Source: Hyphomicrobiales bacterium
Lineage (GTDB): Bacteria; Pseudomonadota; Alphaproteobacteria; Rhizobiales; Beijerinckiaceae
Reading direction: 5' to 3'
DNA: 56,671 bases
Assembly: GCA_900470775.1 (NCBI GenBank)
Contig: UCBZ01000019.1
Span: 1 to 56,671 of the forward strand
Under the pieces are notes generated by a model. The model ran no database searches, had not been told where the DNA came from, and was given only the letters and a program-made list of their open reading frames with translations. Within the stretch, counting starts at the first letter, position 1, and the number at the start of each line of letters is the position of its first letter. Positions 16,147 through 24,809 of the stretch are shown one piece after another. A program made the translations under genes and the position numbers.

Positions 16147-17133
16147 ATGAAGACAGCCTCTCTTCTGCTTGCCTTCGCGCTGTCATGGCTCGCGCCGGTC
16201 GCGGCTTCCTCCCAGGACCATCCCCTGCTCGGCCGCTACGCCGACTCGAAGCAGGTCGGCTACAAGGTCGATGCCTATGACGAAGCCCGCATTATCACCG
16301 GCCCCTTCGACGAGCGCACCAAGACGGAGCAGCAGGGGCCGGGCTGGACCCTGGTCGAGGGCAAGGTCACGACGCTCTACTACAGGCTGCCGGACGGCCG
16401 CTCGAGCCTGGAGGCACTGCGCAATTACGAAGCGAGCCTCAAGGCCAACGGCTTCGAGATCGCCTTCACCTGTTCGACGGAAGCCGGCAACTGCTTCACC
16501 GAAGGCCAAGGCTATCCCGGCATCTTCCTCGGGCTGGCGCTCGACGGCAAGACCGACATGCCCAAGCTCCAGCTCGGCGATGTCGTCCGCAACTATTTCG
16601 GCAACGGCAATGGCCGCTATCTCTATGCCCGGCTGAACCGGCCGGGCGGCGTCGTCCATGCCAGCCTGGCCTTTTCCGACGATGCCAACCGCGGCCGCGT
16701 CGTGATCGCCCGGATCATCGAGACCGGCAAGATGGACACCGGCATGATCAAGGTCACAGATGCGAGCCAGCTCGGCCGGGACCTGAACGATAAGGGCCGC
16801 ACCAATGTCTACGGCATCCTGTTCGACTTCAACAAGGCCGAGGTCAAACCGGAATCGCAGCCGCAGCTCGCCGCCATCGCCGAGCTTCTGACCAGGAACC
16901 CGGGCCTGAAGCTCGATGTCGTCGGCCATACCGACAACCAGGGCGGCGCCGGCTACAATCTCAAGCTCTCGGACATGCGCGCCTTCTCGGTCGTCGCCGA
17001 ATTGTCGCTACGCTACACTATCGACCGCGCCCGGCTGAACCCGCTCGGCAAGGGCCTCGACCAGCCCGTCGCCTCCAACGCCGACGAAGCCGGCCGCGCC
17101 CTCAACCGCAGGGTCGAGCTGGTCAGGCGCTGA
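16147..17133 (+). CDS. OmpA-family protein with N-terminal DUF4892-like domain
   Basis: This 328-residue envelope protein has a Sec signal peptide (MKTASLLLAFALSWLAPVAA). A DUF4892-like region follows (about residues 25-210, including SSLEALRNYEASLKANGFE and a CSTEAGNC pair of cysteines). The C-terminal OmpA peptidoglycan-binding domain (about residues 215-328) contains ILFDFNKAEVKPES, VVGHTDNQG and the end ALNRRVEL. It probably sits in the outer membrane or periplasm and binds peptidoglycan. It appears to be a single-gene unit, flanked by a family A remnant and repeat B3. Its precise role is not known. Confidence 0.9.
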   Translation: MKTASLLLAFALSWLAPVAASSQDHPLLGRYADSKQVGYKVDAYDEARIITGPFDERTKTEQQGPGWTLVEGKVTTLYYRLPDGRSSLEALRNYEASLKANGFEIAFTCSTEAGNCFTEGQGYPGIFLGLALDGKTDMPKLQLGDVVRNYFGNGNGRYLYARLNRPGGVVHASLAFSDDANRGRVVIARIIETGKMDTGMIKVTDASQLGRDLNDKGRTNVYGILFDFNKAEVKPESQPQLAAIAELLTRNPGLKLDVVGHTDNQGGAGYNLKLSDMRAFSVVAELSLRYTIDRARLNPLGKGLDQPVASNADEAGRALNRRVELVRR

Positions 17134-17151
17134 GCGGGCGCCAAATACGCC

Positions 17152-17256
17152 GTCATCCTGGGCGACCGGAGGTCGTCCCGGGATCCATCATAGGGCACCG
17201 TCGCGCCCTATGATGGATCCCGGAGCTGCGCCGCTGTGCGGCTTGTCCGGGATGAC
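17152..17256. repeat. Family B intergenic repeat, copy B3
   Basis: Starts GTCATCCTGGGCGACC and ends GGTCCGGGATGAC-like (ttgtccgggatgac). Inner arms GGGATCCATCATAGGGC and GCCCTATGATGGATCCC form a near-perfect hairpin. It lies between the convergent OmpA-like and lipoprotein genes and could slow transcription from either side. Confidence 0.85.
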
Positions 17257-17305
17257 GCGGTGTTTCCGAGTCACATCATCAAGCGCAAGCACGACGACGG
17301 CCCCC

Positions 17306-17626
17306 TCACGCCCCGCATTTGTAAACGGTGCCGGCCGTGGACGGCCCCTTCCACTTGATGTCGGCGACGCTGGTGAGGACATGGGTGCCACCGAGATCGG
17401 CCGCCCGGATCTTCAGCCGCGCGATCGTCGCATCGCGCGCCTTGTCGAGCACCAGGATCGAATGGAGCTCGGCGGCGCCATCGATCTCGCCGAGCTTGGT
17501 GCAGGGCTCGATCACCGCCTTGTTGTCGGTCAGCACCACGATGTTCGAACGCGAGGTCGCGATTGCGCAGGCGCTGAGCATCGGGGCCAGCATCATCAAG
17601 GCGGGCAGCAGGAGATGTCGCGGCAT
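17306..17626 (-). CDS. Small lipoprotein, DUF4156-like
   Basis: This 106-residue protein has a lipoprotein signal ending in the lipobox LSAC (cysteine at about residue 20). A short globular domain follows with VVLTDNKAVIEPCTKLGEI and LGGTHVLTSVADIKWKGP. This resembles the DUF4156 family of small outer-membrane lipoproteins of unknown function. It starts at 17626. A longer in-frame extension runs antisense-like through the ABC ATPase region and is not real. It lies downstream of the ABC transporter on the same strand but after a 100-base gap, so co-transcription is uncertain. Confidence 0.75.
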   Translation of the reverse strand: MPRHLLLPALMMLAPMLSACAIATSRSNIVVLTDNKAVIEPCTKLGEIDGAAELHSILVLDKARDATIARLKIRAADLGGTHVLTSVADIKWKGPSTAGTVYKCGA

Positions 17627-17727
17627 CGGGAACTGTCCTCGAATGATGGCAAAAGCGGCAGGCGCCATGATCGACCGCTTTGCCGCAAATTCAAGGCTGC
17701 GCCAACCGAATCTCGATGCGCCGAACC

Positions 17728-19497
17728 TCAGCGTGCCGTCGGCCCGCCCAAATGCAGCACGGCTTCCAGCAGCGTGCGCGCATAATCGGTCTGCGGCGCG
17801 CCGAACAGTGCCAGGCTCTCGCCCTGCTCGACGATCGCGCCGTTCTGCATCACCACCGTGCGCTCGCACATCATCCTGACGACGTTGAGATCGTGGCTGA
17901 CGAAGAGCAGCGCCAGATCGTCCTCGCGCCTGAGCCTGTCGAGCAGTTGCAGGATCACCGCCTGCACGGAGACGTCGAGCGCCGCCGTCGGCTCGTCGAG
18001 GATGAGCAGGCGCGGGCGGCAGGCGATCGCCCGCGCAATGCCGACACGCGCCTTCTGCCCGCCCGAAAGCTGATGCGGGAAGCGTTCCAGCAGCCCGCTC
18101 GGCAGGCCGGCACGCTCGGCGCATTCGCTGACGCGGGCGGTCAGCGCCGCGCCGTCCTTCATCCCGAGCAGGCGCCGCAGCGGATGGGCAATGCAGTCGA
18201 AGGCGTTGAAGCGCGGATTGAGGCTGTCGGTCGGGTCCTGGAAGACGATCTGGATATCCTTGCGCAGCGGCGAGCGGTGGAAATCGCGCGCCGGCAGCGT
18301 CCCGATCGCCTGCCCGTCGAACAGGATCTCGCCCTCGCTGGCATCGATCAGCCGGCAAACCAGCCGCGAGATCGTGCTCTTGCCGGAACCGGATTCGCCG
18401 ACGAGACCAAGGCTCTCGCCGGCCCGGATCAAGAAGGAGACGTCGTTGACCGCGACGACGCCGCGGTCGTAGCGCTTTACGAGATTCTGGACTTCGAGCA
18501 GGAGCGGCGTGCCGGAGGGACGTTTCCTCTTTTCCGTCTCCCCAGAGCCCTCATCCTGAGGAGCGATCGAAGATCGCGTCTCGAAGGATGCTCCAGGAGA
18601 CTCCGAGATCGCTGGAGCATCCTTCGAGACGGCCGCTGACGCGGCCTCCTCAGGATGAGGGCTGAGGGTCTCAGGCGCGAGGTCAGCAATCGTCGAGGTC
18701 GCGGTCGGCGAGGCGGCGACGAGGCGGCGCGTATAGGCGTGCTGCGGCGCGCTGAACAGCGAGAGCGGCTGCGCCTCCTCGACGACCTTGCCCTGCTCCA
18801 TCACGCAGACGCGCTGGCAGTAGCGCGAGGCGAGGCCGAGATCATGCGTGATCAGGATCATCGCCATGCCGCGTTCGGCGGTGATCTTCGAGAGCAGGTC
18901 CATCACCGTCTTCTGCGTGGTGACATCGAGACCCGTGGTCGGCTCGTCGGCGATCAGGAGCTTGGGCGCGCAGGCGATCGCCATGGCGATCATGACGCGC
19001 TGGCACATGCCGCCCGACAATTCATGCGGATAGGCGTCGAGGCGCTGCTCGGGATCGCGGATCAGCACCGCCTTGAGCAGATCGAGCGCCCGCGCCCGGC
19101 CCTCGCCCGCCGAGATGCGCTCATGCGCACTGAGCGCATCAGCAATCTGTTGGCCGACCGTGCGGATCGGGTTCAGCGCGCCGCGCGGGTTCTGGAAGAT
19201 CATCGAGATTGCCGCGCCGTGCAGAGCGCGCAACTGCTTCGACGAAGCCTTGGTGATGTCCTCGCCGCCGAAGCGGATGCGGCCCTGGCTGACGCGGCCC
19301 GAGGCGTCGAGCAGACGCGTCACCGCGAAGGCCGTCACGGATTTGCCGGACCCGCTCTCACCGACGACGCCAAGCGTCTCGCCGGCGGCGACCGAGAACG
19401 ACACGCCGCGCACCGCCTCGACCAGCCCGCGCCGGGTCGAGAAGGTCACATGCAGATCCTCGATCGCGAGCAGCGGCCCGCCTTCAGCCATGGTCAT
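17728..19497 (-). CDS. Peptide/nickel-type ABC transporter, fused double ATPase
   Basis: This 589-residue protein fuses two ABC ATPase domains, equivalent to DppD and DppF. Domain 1 has Walker A GESGSGKS (about 46-53), signature LSGGMCQR and Walker B LLIADEPTTGLD. Domain 2 (about 331-589) has GESGSGKST, LSGGQKAR and LLILDEPTAALD. Both sites look intact. It would power the two permeases encoded upstream. The linker, residues about 279-318, is encoded by a complete family A repeat (18546-18663) read in frame. It starts 4 bases after the stop of the upstream permease gene. The earlier in-frame ATG at 19542 would overlap that permease. Confidence 0.93.
   Translation of the reverse strand: MTMAEGGPLLAIEDLHVTFSTRRGLVEAVRGVSFSVAAGETLGVVGESGSGKSVTAFAVTRLLDASGRVSQGRIRFGGEDITKASSKQLRALHGAAISMIFQNPRGALNPIRTVGQQIADALSAHERISAGEGRARALDLLKAVLIRDPEQRLDAYPHELSGGMCQRVMIAMAIACAPKLLIADEPTTGLDVTTQKTVMDLLSKITAERGMAMILITHDLGLASRYCQRVCVMEQGKVVEEAQPLSLFSAPQHAYTRRLVAASPTATSTIADLAPETLSPHPEEAASAAVSKDAPAISESPGASFETRSSIAPQDEGSGETEKRKRPSGTPLLLEVQNLVKRYDRGVVAVNDVSFLIRAGESLGLVGESGSGKSTISRLVCRLIDASEGEILFDGQAIGTLPARDFHRSPLRKDIQIVFQDPTDSLNPRFNAFDCIAHPLRRLLGMKDGAALTARVSECAERAGLPSGLLERFPHQLSGGQKARVGIARAIACRPRLLILDEPTAALDVSVQAVILQLLDRLRREDDLALLFVSHDLNVVRMMCERTVVMQNGAIVEQGESLALFGAPQTDYARTLLEAVLHLGGPTAR
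18546..18663. repeat. Family A palindromic repeat inside a coding sequence, copy A4
   Basis: A complete family A element lies within the fused ABC ATPase gene. Its arms AGCCCTCATCCTGAGGAGC and GTCTCGAAGGATGCTCCAG match intergenic copies. On the minus strand it is open and encodes a linker beginning LSPHPEEAAS and ending APQDEG. All other full copies are intergenic or terminal. Confidence 0.93.
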
Positions 19498-19501
19498 GCG
19501 T

Positions 19502-20350
19502 TCACGTCCGCATGCGCGGGTCGAGGATGTCGCGCAGGCCATCGCCGAGCAGGTTGAAGCACAGCACGGTCAGCATCAGCGCCAGGCCCGGAAAGGCGAC
19601 CAGCCACCATTTCCCGGTCGAGATGAAGCGCGCGCCTTCCGCGACCATGATGCCCCATTCCGGAGTCGGCGCGGAGACGCCGAGGCCGATGAAAGACAAG
19701 CCCGCCGCGTTGAGGATCGCCCAGCCGAGATTGAGCGAGACCTGCACCGCCATTGCCGGCAGCACGTTCGGCAGGAGGAAGCGCAGGACCACCGAGACAT
19801 GGCTATCGCCGCTCGCACGGGCAGCTTCCACCCAGCCGGCATTGCGGCGGACATTCACCTCGGCCCGAGCGAAGCGGATATAGAAGGGCAGGTTGATGAT
19901 CGCGGTGGCGATGACGATGTTCTCGACCCGGTTGCCGAGCGCCGCCACCATCGCCATCGCCAGCACGAACAGCGGGAACGCCATCAGCACATCGACGAAG
20001 CGCCCGACATAGCGGTCGAGCCGGCCTCCAGTGTAGCCGCAGAGCGCCCCGACCACCGCGCCGAGCGCGAAGGACAGCGTCACCGCCGAGGCCGCAATGG
20101 CGAGGTCGAGCCTGGCCGCCACGATCAGCCGGCTGAACACGTCGCGCCCGAGCTGGTCGGTGCCGGCCCAATACTTTGCGCTCGGCGGCTGCAGCGCGTT
20201 GGGCACGTCGGACGCGATCGGATCGAACGGCACGATCCAGGGGCCGATGATCGCCAGCAGGCACAGGATGAAGGCGCCTGCGGCCGCAATTGCCGTGACC
20301 GGGTTGCCGCGCAGGATCCAGACGGTGTGGCGGAGGGTTGCGGAGGTCAT
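19502..20350 (-). CDS. Peptide/nickel-type ABC transporter permease (DppC-like)
   Basis: This 282-residue inner-membrane permease has the short N-terminal cytoplasmic segment and first helix of the DppC/OppC type. The family sequence GTDQLGRDVFSRLIVAAR follows the first loop, and the EAA loop reads EAARASGDSHVSVVLRFLLPNV. The end PTPEWGIMVAEGARF...PGLALMLTVLCFNLLGDGLRD is diagnostic. It overlaps the upstream DppB-like gene by 4 bases (ATGA) and is followed closely by the fused ATPase gene, consistent with one polycistronic transcript. It pairs with the DppB-like subunit to form the translocation channel. Confidence 0.94.
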   Translation of the reverse strand: MTSATLRHTVWILRGNPVTAIAAAGAFILCLLAIIGPWIVPFDPIASDVPNALQPPSAKYWAGTDQLGRDVFSRLIVAARLDLAIAASAVTLSFALGAVVGALCGYTGGRLDRYVGRFVDVLMAFPLFVLAMAMVAALGNRVENIVIATAIINLPFYIRFARAEVNVRRNAGWVEAARASGDSHVSVVLRFLLPNVLPAMAVQVSLNLGWAILNAAGLSFIGLGVSAPTPEWGIMVAEGARFISTGKWWLVAFPGLALMLTVLCFNLLGDGLRDILDPRMRT

Positions 20351-21378
20351 TCAACCGACACCCTGGGATCGGCGATGCCGTAGAGCACGTCCACCGTCAG
20401 GTTCACCACGACGAAGATCGACGCCATCAGCAGCACGAAGCCCTGCACCGGCGCATAGTCGGAGGCGAGCAGCGCATCGAGCGCATAGGACGCGACACCC
20501 GGCCAGGAGAACACCTTCTCGACCAGCACATTGGCGCCCAGCATGGTCGAGAACACGATGCCGGCGATGGTCAGCACCGGCAGAAGCGCGTTGCGCAGCG
20601 CATAGGTGACGATAACCTTGCGCGGCGGCAGGCCGAGCGAGCGAGCGGTGCGGACGAAATCGCTGCCGAGCGAAGCCAGCATCGCGGCGCGCGTGATCCG
20701 CGCCAGCGGCGCGACCACGAACAGCGCCATGGTGAAAGCCGGCAGCACGAGTTGGCTAGCCGCCGCGCGCCAGCCCTCCCAGTCGCCGGCAACAGCGAAA
20801 TCGATCAGCAGGAAGCCGGTCACCAAAGGCGGCTGCGAGGTGAAGATGTCGACGCGCCCCGTCGGATCGGGCGCGATGCCGAGCAGGTAATAGAAGGCGT
20901 AGATCAGCAGCAGCCCCGAGACGAAGGTCGGCACGCAGACGCCGAGCGCGCAGATGAAGCGCACGACATGGTCGATCCACGAGCCCTGCCGCAGCGCCGC
21001 CGCGACGCCGAGCGGTATAGCGGTCAGGAGCGCGATCAGCAGCGCCATGAAGGTGAGCTCCAGCGAGGCCGGCAGCCGCGATTTGAGATCGGCCAGCACC
21101 GGCTGCCCGGTCGTCAGCGAGCGGCCGAGATTGCCCGAGCCGATATCGCCGAGATAGCGCACAAGCTGCTCCGGCACCGGCTTGTCGAGGCCCATCTGCT
21201 GGCGGATCATCTCGATCTCCTCCTTCCCCGCGCTGGGGCCGGACGCAAAGAACACCGCCGGATCGCCCGGCAGCACGCGCATCAGCAGGAAGGTGAAGAC
21301 CAGCACGCCAAACAGCGCCGGCAGCGACGAAGCGAAGCGCCAGCCGGCCCGTTTCGCGGTGGTGGAGAGTTGGGACAT
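20347..21378 (-). CDS. Peptide/nickel-type ABC transporter permease (DppB-like)
   Basis: This 343-residue inner-membrane permease has the DppB/OppB signature. The first helix is followed by the LLMRVLPGDPAVFF motif, a large periplasmic loop, and the EAA loop in VRTARSLGLPPRKVIVTYALRNALLPVLT. The end NLTVDVLYGIADPRVS is typical. It lies downstream of the binding-protein gene, from which repeat B4 separates it, and overlaps the DppC-like gene by 4 bases. The transported compound is not evident. Peptides, nickel, oligosaccharides and opine-like compounds are all handled by this family. Confidence 0.94.
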   Translation of the reverse strand: MSQLSTTAKRAGWRFASSLPALFGVLVFTFLLMRVLPGDPAVFFASGPSAGKEEIEMIRQQMGLDKPVPEQLVRYLGDIGSGNLGRSLTTGQPVLADLKSRLPASLELTFMALLIALLTAIPLGVAAALRQGSWIDHVVRFICALGVCVPTFVSGLLLIYAFYYLLGIAPDPTGRVDIFTSQPPLVTGFLLIDFAVAGDWEGWRAAASQLVLPAFTMALFVVAPLARITRAAMLASLGSDFVRTARSLGLPPRKVIVTYALRNALLPVLTIAGIVFSTMLGANVLVEKVFSWPGVASYALDALLASDYAPVQGFVLLMASIFVVVNLTVDVLYGIADPRVSVE

Positions 21379-21413
21379 CAGTTGTCTCGCTCGCCCTGCT
21401 TCAAACCCGCGCC

Positions 21414-21524
21414 GTCATCCCGGACAAGCGGCGAAGCCGCGCCGATCCGGGATCCATGCCGGAGCCTATCGCGAAATGGTCAGGCATGGATCCCGGGTCT
21501 TCGCTGCGCTGCGCCCGGGATGAC
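21414..21524. repeat. Family B intergenic repeat, copy B4
   Basis: Starts GTCATCCCGGACAAGC and ends GCCCGGGATGAC. Inner arms GGGATCCATGCC and GGCATGGATCCC are mirrored. It lies between the ABC binding-protein gene and the first permease gene, inside the presumed operon. Confidence 0.85.
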
Positions 21525-21557
21525 GGCGGGTGGTTCGGGGTCAGTGGCGGAGGCTCA

Positions 21558-23165
21558 TCACTTCCGGCTGAGATCGCGAAAATCGATCTGCCGGTGGAAC
21601 TGGTAGACGTAGCCGTCGATGCTGGACGCCATCACCGCGTCCTGCGAGGGCTGCCAGAGCGGGATCTGCGGCATCAGCTCGAAATGCCGCGTGTTCAGAT
21701 CCTTGCCGAGCGCGGCGTATTTCGCCATGTCCGGCTCGAAGCGGGCGGCCTGGGCCCATTCCGTGATCTTGGCGTCGTCGAGCGAGGAATAGTTCCAGCG
21801 GATCGGGCCGATGTAGAAGTTGCGGTAGAAGTAATCCATCGAGGGCAGCCAGGCGACGATGCCCTCGGTGAAGAACGGCACCTTCTTCTCGTTGATCAGT
21901 GTCGACATCTGCGCGTCCGGCAGCTTCTGGATCTCGACCTTGATGCCGATCTTCGCGAGCGATTCCTTGAGCAGCGCCGCCATCGGCTCGGCCGTGCCGG
22001 CCTGCCCGACATTGAACGAGAAGGTCGTCGAGAAGCCCTCAGGGAAGCCCGCCGCCGTCAGAAGCTTCTTGGCCTCGACGAGGTCGGTCTTGAGCGGCTG
22101 CGGGATCGGGAAGACCGCGCCCGTCGGCGCCTTGCCCTCAGTCCAGTTGGCGCCGTAGAGCGGCGCGCCGCGGCCGAACAGGGCCGCCTTGAACATGTCG
22201 TCATAGGGCAGCGCATAGGCGATCGCCTTGCGCACCTCGAGCTTGTCGAAAGGCGGCGTCTGGTTGTTGAACGAGACGAAGGTGATCGAGTTGTACTGCG
22301 GCGTCGAGATGACCTTGAGCTTGCCCTTCTTCTCGAGATCGGCGGCGTCGGTCGCCTGCAGGTCGATGACGATGTCGGCATCGCCCTTCTCGACGAGGTT
22401 GGCGCGGGTCGCCGCCTCGGGGATCGTCTGGGTGATGATGCGCTTGAAGCTCGCCGGCTTCTCGGCCGAGCCGCGATTCCAGTCCGGGTTGCGGCGCAGG
22501 ATCGTGGTCTCGCCGGGCTTGAAGCTCTCGATGATATAGGCGCCGGAGCCGGCGGTGTTCTCCTTCAGCCAGGCCAGCGCCCAGGGATCTTCCGCCGTCG
22601 CCTTCGATTTGGCGAGCTTGGAGTTGAAGATCACCGGATAGACCACGGCGAGGTTGGCGAGCGCGAGCTTGTCGGGCTTGGGCAGCGTCACCTCGAAGGT
22701 GTGGGCATCGACGACCTTGAACTGGTCGGCCGAGGTCAGCGATCCCGTCAGGAGCTGGCCCTTGCCGAGCACATTGGCGGTGACGGCACGGTCCAACGAC
22801 CACTTCACGTCATCGGCCGTGACCGGCGTACCGTCATGGAACTTGGCGTCCTGGCGCAGCTTGAAGGTGATCTTCAGCCCGTCGGGGCTGACCGTGTAGC
22901 TCTCGGCCAGTTCCGGCTTGAAATTGTCGAGATCGAAGACCCATTTGCCGTCGAGCTGCTTCTTGCCGAAGGAGAGCAGGCGGTCGTAGGTCAGCAGCGA
23001 CAGGCCGAAGGCCTCGCGGGTCGAGCCGGGGATGTTGGGGTCGAGCGTGTTGATCGCGGCGCCGGTGACATGGCGCAGCGTCTCGGCGCGGGTCTGGGTC
23101 AGCGCCGGCAGGGCCGTCGAGGCCAGGAGCGCCACCGCAAGGCAGGCCGTCCGTACGATGGTCAT
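21558..23165 (-). CDS. ABC transporter substrate-binding protein, peptide/nickel family (SBP_bac_5)
   Basis: This 535-residue periplasmic receptor starts with a Sec signal peptide (MTIVRTACLAVALLASTALPALTQ). The family-5 body follows: TLDPNIPGSTREAFGLSLLTYDRL, PELAESYTVSPDGLKITFKLR, FHDGTPVTADDVKWSLDR and VRKAIAYALPYDDMFKAALFGRG are typical. It would bind the ligand for the two permeases and fused ATPase encoded downstream. The ATG at 23165 follows an AAGGGG ribosome binding site. A longer frame upstream would translate repeat A5. The nearby flavoprotein monooxygenase and dehydrogenases hint that the ligand is catabolised, but its identity is unknown. Confidence 0.94.
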   Translation of the reverse strand: MTIVRTACLAVALLASTALPALTQTRAETLRHVTGAAINTLDPNIPGSTREAFGLSLLTYDRLLSFGKKQLDGKWVFDLDNFKPELAESYTVSPDGLKITFKLRQDAKFHDGTPVTADDVKWSLDRAVTANVLGKGQLLTGSLTSADQFKVVDAHTFEVTLPKPDKLALANLAVVYPVIFNSKLAKSKATAEDPWALAWLKENTAGSGAYIIESFKPGETTILRRNPDWNRGSAEKPASFKRIITQTIPEAATRANLVEKGDADIVIDLQATDAADLEKKGKLKVISTPQYNSITFVSFNNQTPPFDKLEVRKAIAYALPYDDMFKAALFGRGAPLYGANWTEGKAPTGAVFPIPQPLKTDLVEAKKLLTAAGFPEGFSTTFSFNVGQAGTAEPMAALLKESLAKIGIKVEIQKLPDAQMSTLINEKKVPFFTEGIVAWLPSMDYFYRNFYIGPIRWNYSSLDDAKITEWAQAARFEPDMAKYAALGKDLNTRHFELMPQIPLWQPSQDAVMASSIDGYVYQFHRQIDFRDLSRK

Positions 23166-23201
23166 GCTTTTCCCCTTTTCTTGAACGCGATCGACAGGTT
23201 G

Positions 23202-23215
23202 GTTCCGAACGGAAC
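23202..23215. promoter_or_regulatory. Perfect palindrome GTTCCG-N2-CGGAAC upstream of the ABC binding-protein gene
   Basis: GTTCCGAACGGAAC is a perfect 6-base inverted repeat with a 2-base spacer, 37 bases upstream of the binding-protein start codon and outside repeat A5. Its position suits an operator for the transporter genes. No specific regulator can be assigned. Confidence 0.35.
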
Positions 23216-23245
23216 AGGATGCAAGCGTGGTGCCATGTGCCCTCT

Positions 23246-23368
23246 CAGCCCTCATCCTGAGGAGCCGCGGCACGCGGCGTCTCGAAGGATGCTCCAGCTG
23301 GTTCGGGAGCCTCCTGAACCATCCTTCGAGACGCGATCCCTGCGGGCTCGCTCCTCAGGATGAGGGCT
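23246..23368. repeat. Family A composite palindromic repeat, copy A5
   Basis: A complete nested palindrome between the monooxygenase and the ABC binding-protein gene. Its right outer arm overlaps the 3' end of the monooxygenase gene (stop at 23355-23357), so the element supplies the last codons and stop of that gene. Confidence 0.92.
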
Positions 23369-24809
23369 CGCATGCCGGCTTCCGCACCACCGCCTGCGGC
23401 TCGTCATAGGCCTGGAATTCCGCCCAGAGCCGCCCGGCATCGGCCCGGAACAACCCGCGCGTCAGCCCGGAGACCAACCGCGGCACGGCGGTCGTCATTG
23501 CGTTGATCGAGGAGCCCGAGGCGCCAAAACTCATCGTCGAGGCGATGCTGAACAGATGGATGTCGGCGATCCACGGCGTCTCGCCCGCAACGCGTTCGCA
23601 CAGCGCGTAGTCGTCGGCGAGATAGGGGAAGCGTCCCAACCTCTCGTCCCGTTCGGTTGCGGGCGGCGTGTAGCGATCGGCCCAGGATGCGATGTTGCCC
23701 GCGAAACGCGACAGCTCCGGCCGCACGGCGAGATCGATGTCGATCCCGGTGGCGCAGATCACGAAATCGACTGCCACCGGGCCCGATGGCGTCACCAGTT
23801 CCGCCCCGCCCGGCCCGTCGATGGCGCTCAGCACCGGCGCCCCGAGATGCAGCCGGAAGGCAACATGGCCGGCACAGCGATCATAGGTCGCCTGCGGAAA
23901 GCCTTCGCGCAGCGCCATGATCGCGCTCATGAAGCGCCAGCGCCAGGCATCGTCGAGATCGCCGAGATGGCGCAGGAAGCCGCGGAAGGTCAGCCAGCGA
24001 TAGGGCTGCACCACCTGCGCCTCCGGCCGGCGACAGAGCAGATGCACCTCCGCCGCGCCGGCCTCCAGCGCGGTCGCGGCATTGTCGAAGGCCGAGGCGC
24101 CCGCCCCGATCACCGCGACACGCTTGCCCGCGAGCGCGGCGAAATCGATCGTCTCGGCACAATGCGCGCAGCGCGAAGCCGGCAGGCATGAGAACGGGGC
24201 CGGCAGGCTCCAGTCGCCCATGCTCTCCTGACCGGTCGCGAGCACCAGCTTGCGGGTATGCAGGATTTGCTGTGCGCCGCCACTGCGGACGGTCACCGCG
24301 AGCAACCCATCCGCCGGGGCGATGTCGATGACCTCCGCCTCATTGCGAACGGGGATATCGACGACATGGCCGAACCAGGCGAGATAATCCGCCCAATGCC
24401 CCTTCGGGATCAGATTGAGTTCGTCCCAGCTCTCGATGCCGAATTTCGCCTCGTGCCAGGACTGGTAGGTCAGGCTCGGCATATCCAGATCGGGGCCGGT
24501 GAAATCCTTCGGGCTGCGCAGCGTGTGCATCCGCGCATAGGAGCGCCACGGCCCCTCTTGGCCCGCCGGCGCCCTGTCGAGCACCAGGATGTTGTCGACC
24601 CGTGAGCGCAGCAGGCCAAACGCGGTAGCAAGCCCCGACTGGCCGCCGCCCACGATGATGACGTCATGGGCCGGCGTGCCGTCGGGCCCCGTCACCGGCT
24701 TCAGCCAGGGCGCCCGCGGATGCGCCGTACGCGCCAGATCGGCCGCGATCCGGCTTTCGAGGACGGAAAGGCCATCGTGAATCATGGCCGCGTCCGATGC
24801 AGCGTTCAT
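23355..24809 (-). CDS. Flavin-dependent NAD(P)-binding monooxygenase/oxidoreductase
   Basis: This 484-residue flavoprotein resembles the FMO and Baeyer-Villiger monooxygenase superfamily. An FAD-binding GGGQSGLATAFG motif lies near residue 55. A second Rossmann motif, VIGAGASAFDNAA, at about residue 230 would bind NADPH. The late ICATGIDID segment is the usual ATG motif. The canonical FMO fingerprint between the two Rossmann motifs is not clearly present, so the subclass is uncertain. It overlaps the upstream SDR gene by 4 bases (ATGA). Its last codons and stop lie within family A repeat A5. It may act on the compound imported by the adjacent ABC transporter. Confidence 0.85.
   Translation of the reverse strand: MNAASDAAMIHDGLSVLESRIAADLARTAHPRAPWLKPVTGPDGTPAHDVIIVGGGQSGLATAFGLLRSRVDNILVLDRAPAGQEGPWRSYARMHTLRSPKDFTGPDLDMPSLTYQSWHEAKFGIESWDELNLIPKGHWADYLAWFGHVVDIPVRNEAEVIDIAPADGLLAVTVRSGGAQQILHTRKLVLATGQESMGDWSLPAPFSCLPASRCAHCAETIDFAALAGKRVAVIGAGASAFDNAATALEAGAAEVHLLCRRPEAQVVQPYRWLTFRGFLRHLGDLDDAWRWRFMSAIMALREGFPQATYDRCAGHVAFRLHLGAPVLSAIDGPGGAELVTPSGPVAVDFVICATGIDIDLAVRPELSRFAGNIASWADRYTPPATERDERLGRFPYLADDYALCERVAGETPWIADIHLFSIASTMSFGASGSSINAMTTAVPRLVSGLTRGLFRADAGRLWAEFQAYDEPQAVVRKPACEPSS

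Noticed and set aside
21456..23363. A 635-codon open frame on the plus strand
   Set aside because: It is antisense to the ABC substrate-binding protein, begins inside repeat B4 and ends inside repeat A5. No domain is recognisable.
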